A stretch of 55,276 bases of DNA from Actinomadura hibisca NBRC 15177 (GCF_001552635.1 NZ_BCRO01000087.1:1-55276); one strand, 5' to 3'. Counted from the stretch's first letter, positions 23,199-31,793 are shown. Numbers and translations: made by a program. Notes: generated by a model from the sequence alone, not told the origin.

Positions 23199-24608
23199 GT
23201 GCCCGTACCCCGCATCGTCATCGTCGGAGCCGGTTTCGCAGGCTATGGCGTGGCCCGCCGGCTGGAGCGCAAGCTCCGGCCCGGCCAGGCCCAGATCAAG
23301 CTCATCTCCCCGGCCGGCTACTCGCTCTACCAGCCGCTGCTGCCGGAGGTGGCCGCCGGCGTGCTGGACCCGCGCTCGATCGCCGGGCCGCTGCACCGGC
23401 TGCTGCGCCGCACCCAGCTGGTGCCCGGCACCGCCTGCGGCGTGGACCTGGACGCCCGCGTCTGCGAGGTGGAGCTGATCGACGGCAAGCGGGTCCCGGT
23501 GCACTACGACCGGCTGGTCCTGGCGCCCGGCAGCGTCACCCGCACCTTCGCCATCCCGGGGCTGAAGGAGCACGGCCACGGCATGAAGAACCTGGCCGAG
23601 GCCGTCTACCTGCGCGACCACGTCATCGCCCAGCTGGAGCTGGCCGCCGTCGCGCACGACCCGGCCGAGCGCGCCGCGCGCCTGGGCTTCCTGGTGGTCG
23701 GCGGCGGCTACTCGGGCGTGGAGACCGCCGCGAACCTGCAACTGCTGACCGCCAAGGCGATGGGGCGCTTCCCCCGCCTGGACCCCGACCTGCTCAACTG
23801 GACGCTGGTGGACATGGCCCCGCAGCTGCTGCCCGAGCTGGGCGAGCGGCTGGGCGAGGTCGCGCTGGACAAGCTGCGCCGCCGCGGCGTGGACATCCGG
23901 CTGCGCACCAGCGTCTCGCGGATCAACCCCGACTCGGTCGAGCTGACCGACGGCCGCACGCTGCCGACCCGCACCGTGGTGTGGACGGCGGGCGTCGTCC
24001 CGAGCCCGGTCATCGCGACGCTGGACCTGCCCACCGAGCGCGGCCGCCTGGTCGTCGGCGCCGACCTCGGCCTGTCCGGCCGCCCCGAGGTGTTCGCGCT
24101 CGGCGACGCCGCCGCGGTGCCCGACCTGGTGGCCGGCGACGGCGCCCTCTGCCCGCCCACCGCCCAGCACGCCACCCGGCAGGCCCGCGTCGCCGCGCAC
24201 AACGTCGTCGCCTCGCTGCGCGGCACCGCGTTGCGCCGCTACCGCCACCACGATCTCGGCATGGTGGTGGACCTCGGCAGCGACGAGGCGGTCGCCCGTC
24301 CGCTCGGGGTCAACCTGAGCGGCGTCACCGCGCAGGTGGTGACGCGCGCCTACCACCTGCTCACGGTGCCGGGGATGCGCGCGAAGGCCCGGGTGGCGGG
24401 GGACTGGTCGTTGCACGCGCTGGCCGGCGACGACCTCATCCGGCTGGGCTTCCTGGACACCCGCACCGGCAGCCAGGCCGACCTGGAGCACTCGGCCGAC
24501 ACCGAGCCGGTGGACCGTTCGCCGCACAGCGCGGTCAGCGATCCCTCGGCCGTCGGTAAGGATTCGAAAACCAAGAGTGACAAGTCCGTGACGTCGGGTA
24601 AGAGCTGA
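23199..24608 (+). CDS. Type II NADH dehydrogenase-like FAD oxidoreductase
   Basis: A 469-residue single-subunit NADH:quinone oxidoreductase type flavoprotein. The FAD-binding beta-alpha-beta is IVIVGAGFAGYGVARRL (6-22). The NADH-binding one is FLVVGGGYSGVETAANL, and the second FAD motif is EVFALGDAAAVPD. It feeds electrons from NADH to quinone at the membrane surface without proton pumping. The C-terminal 60 residues are polar, Lys/Ser-rich and probably unstructured (KDSKTKSDKSVTSGKS). GTG 23199 follows GGAAGGA at about nine bases; ATG 23169 in the same frame has no such site. It ends 29 bases before lpqY, so co-transcription is possible. Confidence 0.9.
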   Translation: MPVPRIVIVGAGFAGYGVARRLERKLRPGQAQIKLISPAGYSLYQPLLPEVAAGVLDPRSIAGPLHRLLRRTQLVPGTACGVDLDARVCEVELIDGKRVPVHYDRLVLAPGSVTRTFAIPGLKEHGHGMKNLAEAVYLRDHVIAQLELAAVAHDPAERAARLGFLVVGGGYSGVETAANLQLLTAKAMGRFPRLDPDLLNWTLVDMAPQLLPELGERLGEVALDKLRRRGVDIRLRTSVSRINPDSVELTDGRTLPTRTVVWTAGVVPSPVIATLDLPTERGRLVVGADLGLSGRPEVFALGDAAAVPDLVAGDGALCPPTAQHATRQARVAAHNVVASLRGTALRRYRHHDLGMVVDLGSDEAVARPLGVNLSGVTAQVVTRAYHLLTVPGMRAKARVAGDWSLHALAGDDLIRLGFLDTRTGSQADLEHSADTEPVDRSPHSAVSDPSAVGKDSKTKSDKSVTSGKS

Positions 24609-24637
24609 CCGAGGAAGATCATCGGAAGGAGACCGGG

Positions 24638-25912
24638 ATGAGCGCACGGTCCCGCCGCCCGAGCCGCCGCCCCTGGCGCCGTCCCGGCGCGGCCCTGGCC
24701 GCCGCCGCGCTGGCGGCCGGGCTGGCGACCGCCTGCGGTTCCGGCGAGGCGTCCGACGTGGTCAACCTCTACAACGCGCCGCAGGAGAACATGGCGCAGA
24801 TCGTCAAGCGCTGCAACGACCGGGCCAAGGGGCGCTACCGCATCGCGCTGAACACGCTGCCGCGCGGCGCCGACGACCAGCGCGAGCAGCTCGTGCGGCG
24901 GCTCGCCGCCGGTGACTCCGGCCTGGACGTGCTCGGCCTGGACGTCACCTGGACCGCCGAGCTGGCCGAGGCCGGGTGGATCCGCGAGTGGACGGGCGGC
25001 CACGCCGCGGAGGCCAGGCGCGGCACGCTCCCGGCCCCGCTGGACACCGCCGTGTGGGACGGCAAGCTGTACGCCGCGCCCTACAACACCAACGTCCAGC
25101 TCCTGTGGTACCGCTCGGACCTGCTGCCCGAGCCGCCCACCACCTGGAAGCAGATGATGGACGCCTCCGCGCGCCTGGCGGCCGCCGGGAAGCCCGCCTA
25201 CGGCGAGGTGACCGGCGCCCAGTACGAGGGCGTGGTGGTGTGGTTCAACAGCATGGTGGCCTCCGAGGGCGGCAGCATCCTCAGCAAGGACGGCAAGCGC
25301 GTCGACCTCGGCCCGCCCGCGCAGAAGGCGCTCCAGGTCATGCGGGACTACGCCCGCTCCAAGGCCGCCGACCCGTCGTTGTCCAACACCAAGGAGGACG
25401 ACGCGCGGCTGGCGGTGGAGAGCGGCCGCGCCGCCTACGAGATCAACTGGCCGTTCGTGTACGCGTCGATGGCCAGCAACAAGCCCGACATGCTCCCGAA
25501 CTTCAAGTGGGCGCCCTACCCCGGCGTCAACGGCGCCGGACGCGCGCCGCTGGGCGGCGCCAACTTCGCCGTCAGCGCCTACTCCAAGAAGCCCGAGATC
25601 TCCTACGACGCCGCGCTGTGCCTGCGCGACCCGGAGAGCCAGCGCATCGCCGCCGTCAAGGACGGCCTGCCGCCCACCATCGAGTCGGTCTACAACGCCG
25701 AGGGCATGGCGAAGGCGTACCCGATGCGCGACGCGATCCGGGAGGCGCTGAAGACGGCCGTCGCGCGCCCCAAGACCCCGACCTACCAGAACGTCTCCAC
25801 CGTCACCGCGGTGACGCTGTCGCCGCCCGCGTCGATCAACCCGCCCAGCACGCTGTCCACGCTGCGCGAACAGATCACCGACGCGCTGGACAGCAAGGGA
25901 GTGCTCCCGTGA
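24638..25912 (+). CDS. lpqY: LpqY-like trehalose/sugar-binding lipoprotein
   Basis: A 424-residue solute-binding protein anchored by lipid. A twin-arginine-rich N-terminus and hydrophobic stretch lead to the lipobox LATAC with Cys33. Residues 40-420 match mycobacterial LpqY closely: RCNDRAKGRYRIALNTLPR, LDVTWTAELAEAGW, LYAAPYNTNVQLLWYR, VVWFNSMV and INWPFVYASM. LpqY captures trehalose for import by SugABC. ATG 24638 follows AAGGAGA. The stop overlaps the GTG of sugA (GTGA). No trehalose enzymes are adjacent, so another disaccharide cannot be excluded. Confidence 0.88.
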   Translation: MSARSRRPSRRPWRRPGAALAAAALAAGLATACGSGEASDVVNLYNAPQENMAQIVKRCNDRAKGRYRIALNTLPRGADDQREQLVRRLAAGDSGLDVLGLDVTWTAELAEAGWIREWTGGHAAEARRGTLPAPLDTAVWDGKLYAAPYNTNVQLLWYRSDLLPEPPTTWKQMMDASARLAAAGKPAYGEVTGAQYEGVVVWFNSMVASEGGSILSKDGKRVDLGPPAQKALQVMRDYARSKAADPSLSNTKEDDARLAVESGRAAYEINWPFVYASMASNKPDMLPNFKWAPYPGVNGAGRAPLGGANFAVSAYSKKPEISYDAALCLRDPESQRIAAVKDGLPPTIESVYNAEGMAKAYPMRDAIREALKTAVARPKTPTYQNVSTVTAVTLSPPASINPPSTLSTLREQITDALDSKGVLP

Positions 25913-26811
25913 GCAAGGCGAAGGCGGCCGCGGTCAGCGAGGGCCGCCGGGCCGAACGGCGGCTCGGCTGGTGGTTGTGCGCCCCGGCCGCGCTGGTGAT
26001 GCTGCTGGTCACCGGCTGGCCGATCGTCTATTCGGTGCTGCTGTCGTTGCAGCGCTACGACCTGCGCTTTCCCGCCGACAAGGCGTGGATCGGGCTGACC
26101 AACTACGGCACGGTGCTGACCAGCGGGTTCTGGTGGCAGGCGTTCGGCGTCACGCTGCTGATCACGGTGGCGAGCGTGCTGCTGGAGCTGGTGCTCGGCA
26201 TGGCGATCGCGGTGGTGATGTACCGCACGATCATGGGCCGGGGCCTGATCCGCACCGTGGTGCTGATCCCGTACGGCATCGTCACCGTCGCGGCGGCCTA
26301 CGGCTGGAAGTACGCCTGGACGCCCGGCACCGGCTGGCTGGCCGGGATGTTGCCCGACGGCACCGCGCCGCTCACCCAGCACTGGCCCGCGATCGGCATC
26401 ATCATCCTGGCCGAGGTGTGGAAGACCACCCCGTTCATGGCGCTGCTGCTGATGGCGGGGCTCGCGCTGGTGCCCGAGGACGCGCTGAAGGCCGCCTCGA
26501 TGGACGGCGCGAGCGCCTGGCAGCGCTTCCGGATGATCACGTTGCCGCTGATGAAGCCGGCGATCCTGGCGGCGCTGCTGTTCCGCAGCCTGGACGCCTT
26601 CCGCATCTTCGACAACATCTACGTGCTCACCAACGGCGCGCAGAACACCTCCTCGGTGTCGGTGATCGCCTACCACAACCTGATCGGCGGGCTGAACCTC
26701 GGCATCGGCTCCACCATGTCGGTGCTGATCTTCATCGCCGTCGCGATCATCGCGTTCGTGTTCGTCAAGGTGCTCGGCACCTCCACGCCCGGCTCAGGAG
26801 GGAGGCGCTGA
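25909..26811 (+). CDS. sugA: SugA-like ABC sugar permease
   Basis: A 300-residue MalF-type inner-membrane permease with six helices. The N-terminus is cytoplasmic and basic, and the first helix is WWLCAPAALVMLLVTGWPIVYSV in part. The coupling-helix (EAA) motif is LKAASMDGASAWQRF, which docks on the ATPase. LpqY (upstream) and SugB (downstream) complete the importer. GTG 25909 overlaps the lpqY stop, and its own TGA overlaps the ATG of sugB. Confidence 0.92.
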   Translation: MSKAKAAAVSEGRRAERRLGWWLCAPAALVMLLVTGWPIVYSVLLSLQRYDLRFPADKAWIGLTNYGTVLTSGFWWQAFGVTLLITVASVLLELVLGMAIAVVMYRTIMGRGLIRTVVLIPYGIVTVAAAYGWKYAWTPGTGWLAGMLPDGTAPLTQHWPAIGIIILAEVWKTTPFMALLLMAGLALVPEDALKAASMDGASAWQRFRMITLPLMKPAILAALLFRSLDAFRIFDNIYVLTNGAQNTSSVSVIAYHNLIGGLNLGIGSTMSVLIFIAVAIIAFVFVKVLGTSTPGSGGRR

Positions 26812-27641
26812 TGGCCGTCACGGGCGCGCAGAAGGGCCGCTGGGGCCTGATCAACCTGCTGGTGCTGCTGTACGCGCTGGTGCCGGTGGTGTGGATCGCC
26901 TCGTTGTCGTTCAAGACCCCGGCCAGCATCACCGACGGGAGCTTCGTCCCGCACCAGTGGACGCTGGACAACTACAAGGGCATCTTCCGCAACGACGACT
27001 TCACCCGCGGCCTGGTCAACTCGATCGGCATCGGCCTGATCTCGACGCTGATCGCCATCGTGATCGGCACCATGGCCGCCTACGCCATCGCGCGGCTGGA
27101 CTTCCCCGGCAAGTCGCTGATGCTGGGGGTGTCGCTGCTGATCGCGATGTTCCCGCAGATCTCGCTGGTCACCCCGCTGTTCCAGATCGAGCGCAGCATC
27201 GGGCTGTTCAACACCTGGCCGGGCCTGATCCTGCCCTACATCACCTTCGCGCTGCCGCTGACCATCTACACCCTGTCCACCTTCTTCAAGGAGATCCCGT
27301 GGGACCTGGAGAAGGCGGCCAAGATGGACGGCGCCACCGCCTTCCAGGCGTTCCGGATGGTGATCGTGCCGCTGGCCACGCCGGGCGTGGTGACCACCGC
27401 GATCCTGGCGTTCATCGTGTGCTGGAACGACTTCCTGTTCTCGATCTCGCTGACCTCCTCCAGCGCGGCCCGCACCGCCCCGGCCACCATCTCCTTCTTC
27501 ACCGGCAGCTCGCAGTTCGAGGACCCGACCGGGTCGATCGCCGCGGCCGCCGTCGTCATCACGATCCCCATCGTGATCTTCGTGTTGCTGTTCCAGCGCC
27601 GGATCGTCTCCGGCCTGACCTCCGGTGCGGTGAAGGGATGA
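26811..27641 (+). CDS. sugB: SugB-like ABC sugar permease
   Basis: A 276-residue MalG-type permease with six helices and the EAA loop EKAAKMDGATAFQAF. VPHQWTLDNYKGIF near residue 45 is typical of this permease group. It forms the membrane pore with SugA. ATG 26811 uses the last base of the sugA stop, with GGAGG upstream. It is followed by the 12-base tandem duplication and then the ATPase gene. Confidence 0.92.
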   Translation: MAVTGAQKGRWGLINLLVLLYALVPVVWIASLSFKTPASITDGSFVPHQWTLDNYKGIFRNDDFTRGLVNSIGIGLISTLIAIVIGTMAAYAIARLDFPGKSLMLGVSLLIAMFPQISLVTPLFQIERSIGLFNTWPGLILPYITFALPLTIYTLSTFFKEIPWDLEKAAKMDGATAFQAFRMVIVPLATPGVVTTAILAFIVCWNDFLFSISLTSSSAARTAPATISFFTGSSQFEDPTGSIAAAAVVITIPIVIFVLLFQRRIVSGLTSGAVKG

Positions 27642-27682
27642 GCGCAGGGATGAGCGCAGGGATGAGGCCCGAGCATGGCTGA
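27635..27682 (+). repeat. 12-base tandem duplication with a 14-codon frame
   Basis: GGGATGAGCGCA is repeated at 27635-27646 and 27647-27658 with a partial third copy GGGATGAG. The ATG at 27638 overlaps the sugB stop and opens a short frame, MSAGMSAGMRPEHG, ending at 27682. It overlaps the ATG of the ATPase gene at 27675 by eight bases in another frame. It may carry ribosomes across the gap by coupling, or be a by-product of slippage. The duplication itself is certain; the mini-gene is inference. Confidence 0.5.
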
Positions 27683-28871
27683 GATCGTTCTGGACGGGGT
27701 GGGCAAACGGTTCCCCGACGGCACCGTCGCGGTGCACGACATGGACCTCACGATCGCCGACGGCGAGTTCATCATCCTGGTCGGGCCGTCGGGCTGCGGG
27801 AAGTCCACCACCCTCAACATGATCGCGGGGCTGGAGGACATCACCACCGGCGAGCTGCGCATCGACGGCGAGCGCGTGAACGAGCGCGCGCCCCGCGACC
27901 GCGACATCGCGATGGTGTTCCAGTCCTACGCCCTCTACCCGCACATGACGGTGCGCGAGAACATCGGCTTCCCGCTGCGCCTCGCCAAGGTGGACAAGGC
28001 CGAGGCGGACAAGAAGGTCGCCGAGGTGTCCCAGCTCCTCGACCTGGACGAGCTGCTGGACCGCCGCCCGGCCAACCTGTCGGGCGGGCAGCGGCAGCGG
28101 GTCGCGATGGGCCGCGCCATCGTGCGCGACCCCAAGGCGTTCCTGATGGACGAGCCGCTGTCGAACCTGGACGCCAAGCTCCGCGTGCAGATGCGCACGA
28201 TGATCTCGCGGCTCCAGAACCGGCTCGGCACCACCACCGTCTACGTCACCCACGACCAGACCGAGGCGATGACCCTCGGCGACCGCATCGTGCTGATGCG
28301 CAAGGGCGTGGTGCAGCAGGTCGGCTCGCCCGAGGACCTGTACGAGCACCCGCACAACCTGTTCGTGGCGGGATTCATCGGCTCGCCGTCGATGAACTTC
28401 CTGCCCGCCCGCGTCACCGGCGACGGCCTGGACACCGTCATCGGCGCGATCCCGCTGCTGGACCGGATGCGCGTCGCGCTGTCCGAGCACGGCGACCCGA
28501 CCGAGGTGATCCTCGGCATCCGGCCCGAGGCGTTCGCCGACGCGCAGCTCGTGCGCGACCGCGGCGTCCAGGACCAGGACCGCTACTGCACCTTCGGCGG
28601 GCACGTGGACGTGCTGGAGTCGCTGGGCGCGGAGAAGTTCGCCTACATCTCGCTGGACGAGGCGGGCGCCATCCAGTCCGAGCACCTGGCCGAGGCGTTC
28701 CAGGGCAACCTGGCCTCCTCCAAGGAGGTGCAGCTCGTCGCCCGGCTGGACGCGCAGTCGCGGGTCCGGGAGGGCGAGGACATGGACCTGGACTTCGACC
28801 CGGCCGACATCCACCTATTCGAGCCCGACAGCGGCCTGAACATCACCGAGAACGTCGCGCGGACGCCCTAG
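27675..28871 (+). CDS. sugC: SugC/UgpC-like sugar ABC ATPase
   Basis: A 398-residue CUT1-family ATPase that powers the LpqY-SugAB importer. Walker A is GPSGCGKST, Q-loop VFQSYALYPHM, signature LSGGQRQRVAMGRAI, Walker B AFLMDEPLSNLD and the H-loop VTHDQTEA. A C-terminal TOBE/OB regulatory domain (about 240-398) includes ILGIRPEAF. ATPases of this type can serve several importers, so it may also power other systems. ATG 27675 is the start that gives the conserved MAEIVLDGVGKRF. The stop is followed by a 14-bp bidirectional hairpin. Confidence 0.93.
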   Translation: MAEIVLDGVGKRFPDGTVAVHDMDLTIADGEFIILVGPSGCGKSTTLNMIAGLEDITTGELRIDGERVNERAPRDRDIAMVFQSYALYPHMTVRENIGFPLRLAKVDKAEADKKVAEVSQLLDLDELLDRRPANLSGGQRQRVAMGRAIVRDPKAFLMDEPLSNLDAKLRVQMRTMISRLQNRLGTTTVYVTHDQTEAMTLGDRIVLMRKGVVQQVGSPEDLYEHPHNLFVAGFIGSPSMNFLPARVTGDGLDTVIGAIPLLDRMRVALSEHGDPTEVILGIRPEAFADAQLVRDRGVQDQDRYCTFGGHVDVLESLGAEKFAYISLDEAGAIQSEHLAEAFQGNLASSKEVQLVARLDAQSRVREGEDMDLDFDPADIHLFEPDSGLNITENVARTP

Positions 28872-28891
28872 GCGGACCTCACGACGGGCAA

Positions 28892-28927
28892 GACGTCCGG
28901 CCGGCGCGACCCCGCCGGCCGGACGTC
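28892..28927. terminator. Perfect 14-bp hairpin between convergent genes
   Basis: GACGTCCGGCCGGC (28892-28905) pairs exactly with 28914-28927 around the loop GCGACCCC. It lies 20 bases after the sugC stop and 5 bases before the end of the minus-strand fusion gene, so it can terminate both. Confidence 0.85.
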
Positions 28928-28932
28928 CCGCG

Positions 28933-30708
28933 TCAGCCCACGTCGAAGCGCGCCAGCAGCCGCATCACGCGCGGCGACAGCCGCGCGGTCAGGTAGCTCA
29001 GGTGCGCCTCGGGCGTGACGGGCACGACGGCCTTGTCCTTCTGGACGGCCGCGACGATCTGCTTGGCGACGCCCTCGGGGCCGAAGTTGCGCAACGCGTA
29101 CGCGCGCGAGGCGCGGTGCTGGTGCTGGCGCTGCTCGTCGTCGGACAGCCCCACGAACCGCGAGGTCCGGGTGATGTTGGTGTTGACGATCCCCGGGCAG
29201 ATCGCGCTGACCCCGATGCCCTTGCCCCGCAGCTCGGCGCGCAGGCATTCGGACAACATCAGCACCGCCGCCTTGCTGGTGGCGTAGGCGGGCAGCGTGC
29301 GCTGCGGCGTGAAGGCCGCCGCCGACGCGGTGTTGACGATGTGGCCGCCCTGCCCGCGCTCCACCATCTGCGCGGCGAACAGCCGCGACCCGTGGATCAC
29401 GCCCCACAGGTTGACGTCCAGCACCCTGCGCCAGTCCTCGACCGAGTGGCCGAGGAACGGCCCGGCCATGCCGATGCCCGCGTTGTTGACCACCACGTCC
29501 GGCACGCCCAGGTCGTGCAGCACCGCCTTGGCGAAGTCCTCCATCGCGGCGGCGTCGGACACGTCCACCTGGAAGGCGTGCGCGGCCGGGCCGAGCAGCC
29601 CGGCCAGCTCGGCGGTGCGCTGCGCCGACGGCAGGTCCAGGTCGGCGGCGACGACCTCCGCGCCGCGCTCGGCGAACGCCAGCGCGGTCGCGCGGCCGAT
29701 GCCGCTGCCCGCGCCGGTGACCACCACCAGCGAGCCCTCGAACGGCCGCCGCTCCGGGGCCACGCGGGCGCGCCGCAGCGCGCGCGACTCGGCGGCGGTG
29801 AGCGGGCCGCCGGTGACGCCGGTGATGTGCTCGCCGATCCAGCGCGCGATCACCTCGGGGTGGCTGCGCACCACCCAGTGCCCGGCCGCGATGGGCCGCA
29901 GCGACAACGTCGGCACCCGGTCACCGAGCCCGGCCACCAGGTGCGGGGACACGAACAGGTCCTTGGTCGGCACGATGACCTGCGTGGGCACGTCGGTGCG
30001 CCGGTCGCGGGGCTTGCGCATCCGCTGGAGCATGTTGGCCCGGTACAGCCCGACCCCGGCCGCGCCGTCGCGCGGCATCGTGCGCGCGGGGTGCCCCTCG
30101 CGCGGCCGCACGCCCTCGCCCAGCTCCAGCGCCCGGGTGAACGGCGCGGTCAGCCCGGCGCGCCACATGACCTCCGGCAGCAGCGGGGTCTGGAAGAAGT
30201 AGATGTACCAGGAGCGCAGGCCCTGCCCGACCGAGTGCTTGACGTTGCGCGGGGTGGGCCGCCGCAGGTTCTCCCGGGTGAGCCGCGCGACGTGGTCCAG
30301 GCACGGCCCCGAGATCGAGGTGAACGAGGCGAACCGCTCGCCCATCGTGCAGGCCGCCTCCCACGACTGGATCGAGCCCCAGTCGTGCCCGACCAGGTGC
30401 ACCTTGCGCTCGGGCGCGGTGGCGTCCAGGACGGCGCGCATGTCGGCCATCAGGTAGTCGAAGGTGTAGCGCTTGCGTCCGAACGGCCGCGAGGACGCGC
30501 CCGCGCCGCGCACGTCGTAGCGCACCACGTGGTAGCGCCCGGCCAGCTCGGCGGCGACCTCGTCCCACACCGCGTGGGTGTCGGGGTAGCCGTGCATCAG
30601 CAGCACGGTGGGGCGCGCCGGGTCGCCCTGCTCGTAGACGGCGAGGTCCACGCCGTCGCCCCGGACCCGCCGCGTGCGCACCGCGGCGGAGATGTTCTGG
30701 TCGGTCAT
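28933..30708 (-). CDS. Alpha/beta hydrolase-SDR fusion (EphD-like)
   Basis: A 591-residue two-enzyme fusion. Residues 1-310 are an epoxide-hydrolase-type alpha/beta hydrolase with nucleophile Asp109 in VGHDWGS and oxyanion motif HGYPD. Residues 335-591 are a short-chain dehydrogenase with the dinucleotide motif VTGAGSGIGRA, NNAGIG and the Ser-Tyr-Lys site (NTASAAAF, YATSKAA). Order and size match M. tuberculosis EphD (Rv2214c, 592 residues as remembered), which has been linked to mycolic-acid processing. Actinomadura-type bacteria lack mycolic acids, so the substrate here must differ, or an oxylipid may be involved (inference). ATG 30708 overlaps the stop of the M24 gene (ATGA). Confidence 0.9.
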   Translation of the reverse strand: MTDQNISAAVRTRRVRGDGVDLAVYEQGDPARPTVLLMHGYPDTHAVWDEVAAELAGRYHVVRYDVRGAGASSRPFGRKRYTFDYLMADMRAVLDATAPERKVHLVGHDWGSIQSWEAACTMGERFASFTSISGPCLDHVARLTRENLRRPTPRNVKHSVGQGLRSWYIYFFQTPLLPEVMWRAGLTAPFTRALELGEGVRPREGHPARTMPRDGAAGVGLYRANMLQRMRKPRDRRTDVPTQVIVPTKDLFVSPHLVAGLGDRVPTLSLRPIAAGHWVVRSHPEVIARWIGEHITGVTGGPLTAAESRALRRARVAPERRPFEGSLVVVTGAGSGIGRATALAFAERGAEVVAADLDLPSAQRTAELAGLLGPAAHAFQVDVSDAAAMEDFAKAVLHDLGVPDVVVNNAGIGMAGPFLGHSVEDWRRVLDVNLWGVIHGSRLFAAQMVERGQGGHIVNTASAAAFTPQRTLPAYATSKAAVLMLSECLRAELRGKGIGVSAICPGIVNTNITRTSRFVGLSDDEQRQHQHRASRAYALRNFGPEGVAKQIVAAVQKDKAVVPVTPEAHLSYLTARLSPRVMRLLARFDVG

Positions 30709-31550
30709 GCCATCGCCTTTCGGGCTGCCCAGCGGTGCACGTGGGGCAGGTCGTCGTCGAGCCAGTACGCGTCGTCCTCGGTCACCACGAGAAGTTCCTC
30801 GAACTTCACGCCGACGCCGCGGAAGCCGATGTGCGGTTCCACCGCCCACAGGCCGGGCGTCGGCGGGTGCTGGGACTGCTTCGCGCCGTTCCACAGCGGG
30901 GAACGGCCCGCCAGCCGCTCCTTGACCAGCTCGCGGCCGATCGTCTGGAGGAACCGCACGCCGAACGGGAAACCCACGCCCTTGGGCAACATCCCACCGA
31001 TGATCCCGACCTGGTGGCCGATGACGCGCCCGGGGTACTTGCGGTGCCGGTTGTCGTAGCCCTGCCGCTCGATGAGCGCGTCGACCTCGGCGTAGATGTC
31101 GGCGAACGTGCGCCGCTCGCGCACCAGCTCCAGGATCAGCGTGCGGTAGGCGGCGAGGTCGGTGTCGAGCTGCTCCCAGACCCGGTTCTCACCGAGCACG
31201 CCCCCGTACCCGATGTCGGCGGAGTAGCCCTTCTTCACCGGCGCCATGTCGAGGATGTAGGGCATGCCCTCCGCCAGGCGCGCCGCGGAGGGCAGGAACT
31301 GGGTGGGCACCTTGAAGCCGCGGAAGGCGGTGCGGTCGCCGAACCAGGCGAAGGGGGTGTGCAGCCAGTCGTCCACGCCGTGGGCGCGCAACCAGCGCCG
31401 CATGCGCCGGCACGCCTCGCGCTCGGTCACGCCGGGTTCCAGCGTGGCCGCCACCTCGTCGGCGCACTGGTAGCACAGGCGCTGTATCTCCCGGAATCGC
31501 TCAAGCTCCGCGCGGTCGTCGGTGCGGGCGAGCGCCACTTTATTGGACAC
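30705..31550 (-). CDS. M24-family (pita-bread) metallopeptidase-like protein
   Basis: A 281-residue protein of the methionine aminopeptidase/prolidase superfamily without the N-terminal creatinase domain. The metal ligands appear as Asp in DMAPVKKGYSADIG (two Asp), His in GRVIGHQVG, Glu in AVEPHIGF and Glu in FEELLVVTED. The cleaved substrate is unknown. Start choice is uncertain: GTG 31550 (VSNKVALAR) is preferred because sequence further upstream, including a TTG at 31586, overlaps a promoter-like TTGACC/TTAATT pair. It overlaps the downstream fusion gene by four bases, so both act from one mRNA. A link between a peptidase and an EphD-type enzyme is not explained by known pathways. Confidence 0.82.
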   Translation of the reverse strand: MSNKVALARTDDRAELERFREIQRLCYQCADEVAATLEPGVTEREACRRMRRWLRAHGVDDWLHTPFAWFGDRTAFRGFKVPTQFLPSAARLAEGMPYILDMAPVKKGYSADIGYGGVLGENRVWEQLDTDLAAYRTLILELVRERRTFADIYAEVDALIERQGYDNRHRKYPGRVIGHQVGIIGGMLPKGVGFPFGVRFLQTIGRELVKERLAGRSPLWNGAKQSQHPPTPGLWAVEPHIGFRGVGVKFEELLVVTEDDAYWLDDDLPHVHRWAARKAMA

Positions 31551-31586
31551 ATCGTTAATTAACCGCCTCGACTGAACTTCGGTCAA
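31551..31586 (-). promoter_or_regulatory. Promoter-like pair before the M24 gene
   Basis: On the minus strand TTGACC (complement of 31581-31586) is followed after 18 bases by TTAATTAAC (31554-31562), one of the most A+T-rich strings in the window. The spacing fits a housekeeping promoter whose transcript would begin at or near GTG 31550. Confidence 0.5.
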
Positions 31587-31654
31587 GTCGGCCCCGAGGT
31601 GACCCTCACCACCCGCACCGCCGCAGCGGACGATCTTCTGTTATGGGACGGCCA

Positions 31655-31791
31655 CCAGGCGAGTGCCCGACCTGGCCCGGCGAAGCGAAGCCGAAGGCGA
31701 GTGGAGCCGGGCCAGATCGCGAAGCGATTGGCACTCGCAGAGACCTGGTCAGGGGGCGAGCCGCTAGGCGAGCGCCCTGGGCCACGGCTCC
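31655..31791. other. Highly folded intergenic element, possible RNA or repeat
   Basis: A 137-base non-coding segment with nested inverted repeats. The outer stem CCAG plus GCGAGTGCC (31655-31667) pairs with GGCACTCGC (31730-31738) and CTGG (31745-31748). It encloses a perfect 10-bp stem CTGGCCCGGC/GCCGGGCCAG (31672-31681 with 31706-31715), whose loop holds GCC-GAA-GGC, and a second hairpin ATCGC-GAA-GCGAT (31716-31728). A third hairpin GGGCG...CGCCC (31754-31758 with 31773-31777) follows. It lies between the PF10118 stop and the M24 promoter. It may be an interspersed palindromic element or a structured transcript end; copies elsewhere could not be checked. Confidence 0.7.
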
Positions 31792-31793
31792 AA

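Noticed and set aside
21666..24608. 980-codon frame joining the MFS region to the NADH dehydrogenase
   Set aside because: The first half is out of frame with the MFS protein and compositionally biased; the dehydrogenase begins at GTG 23199 with its own ribosome-binding site.
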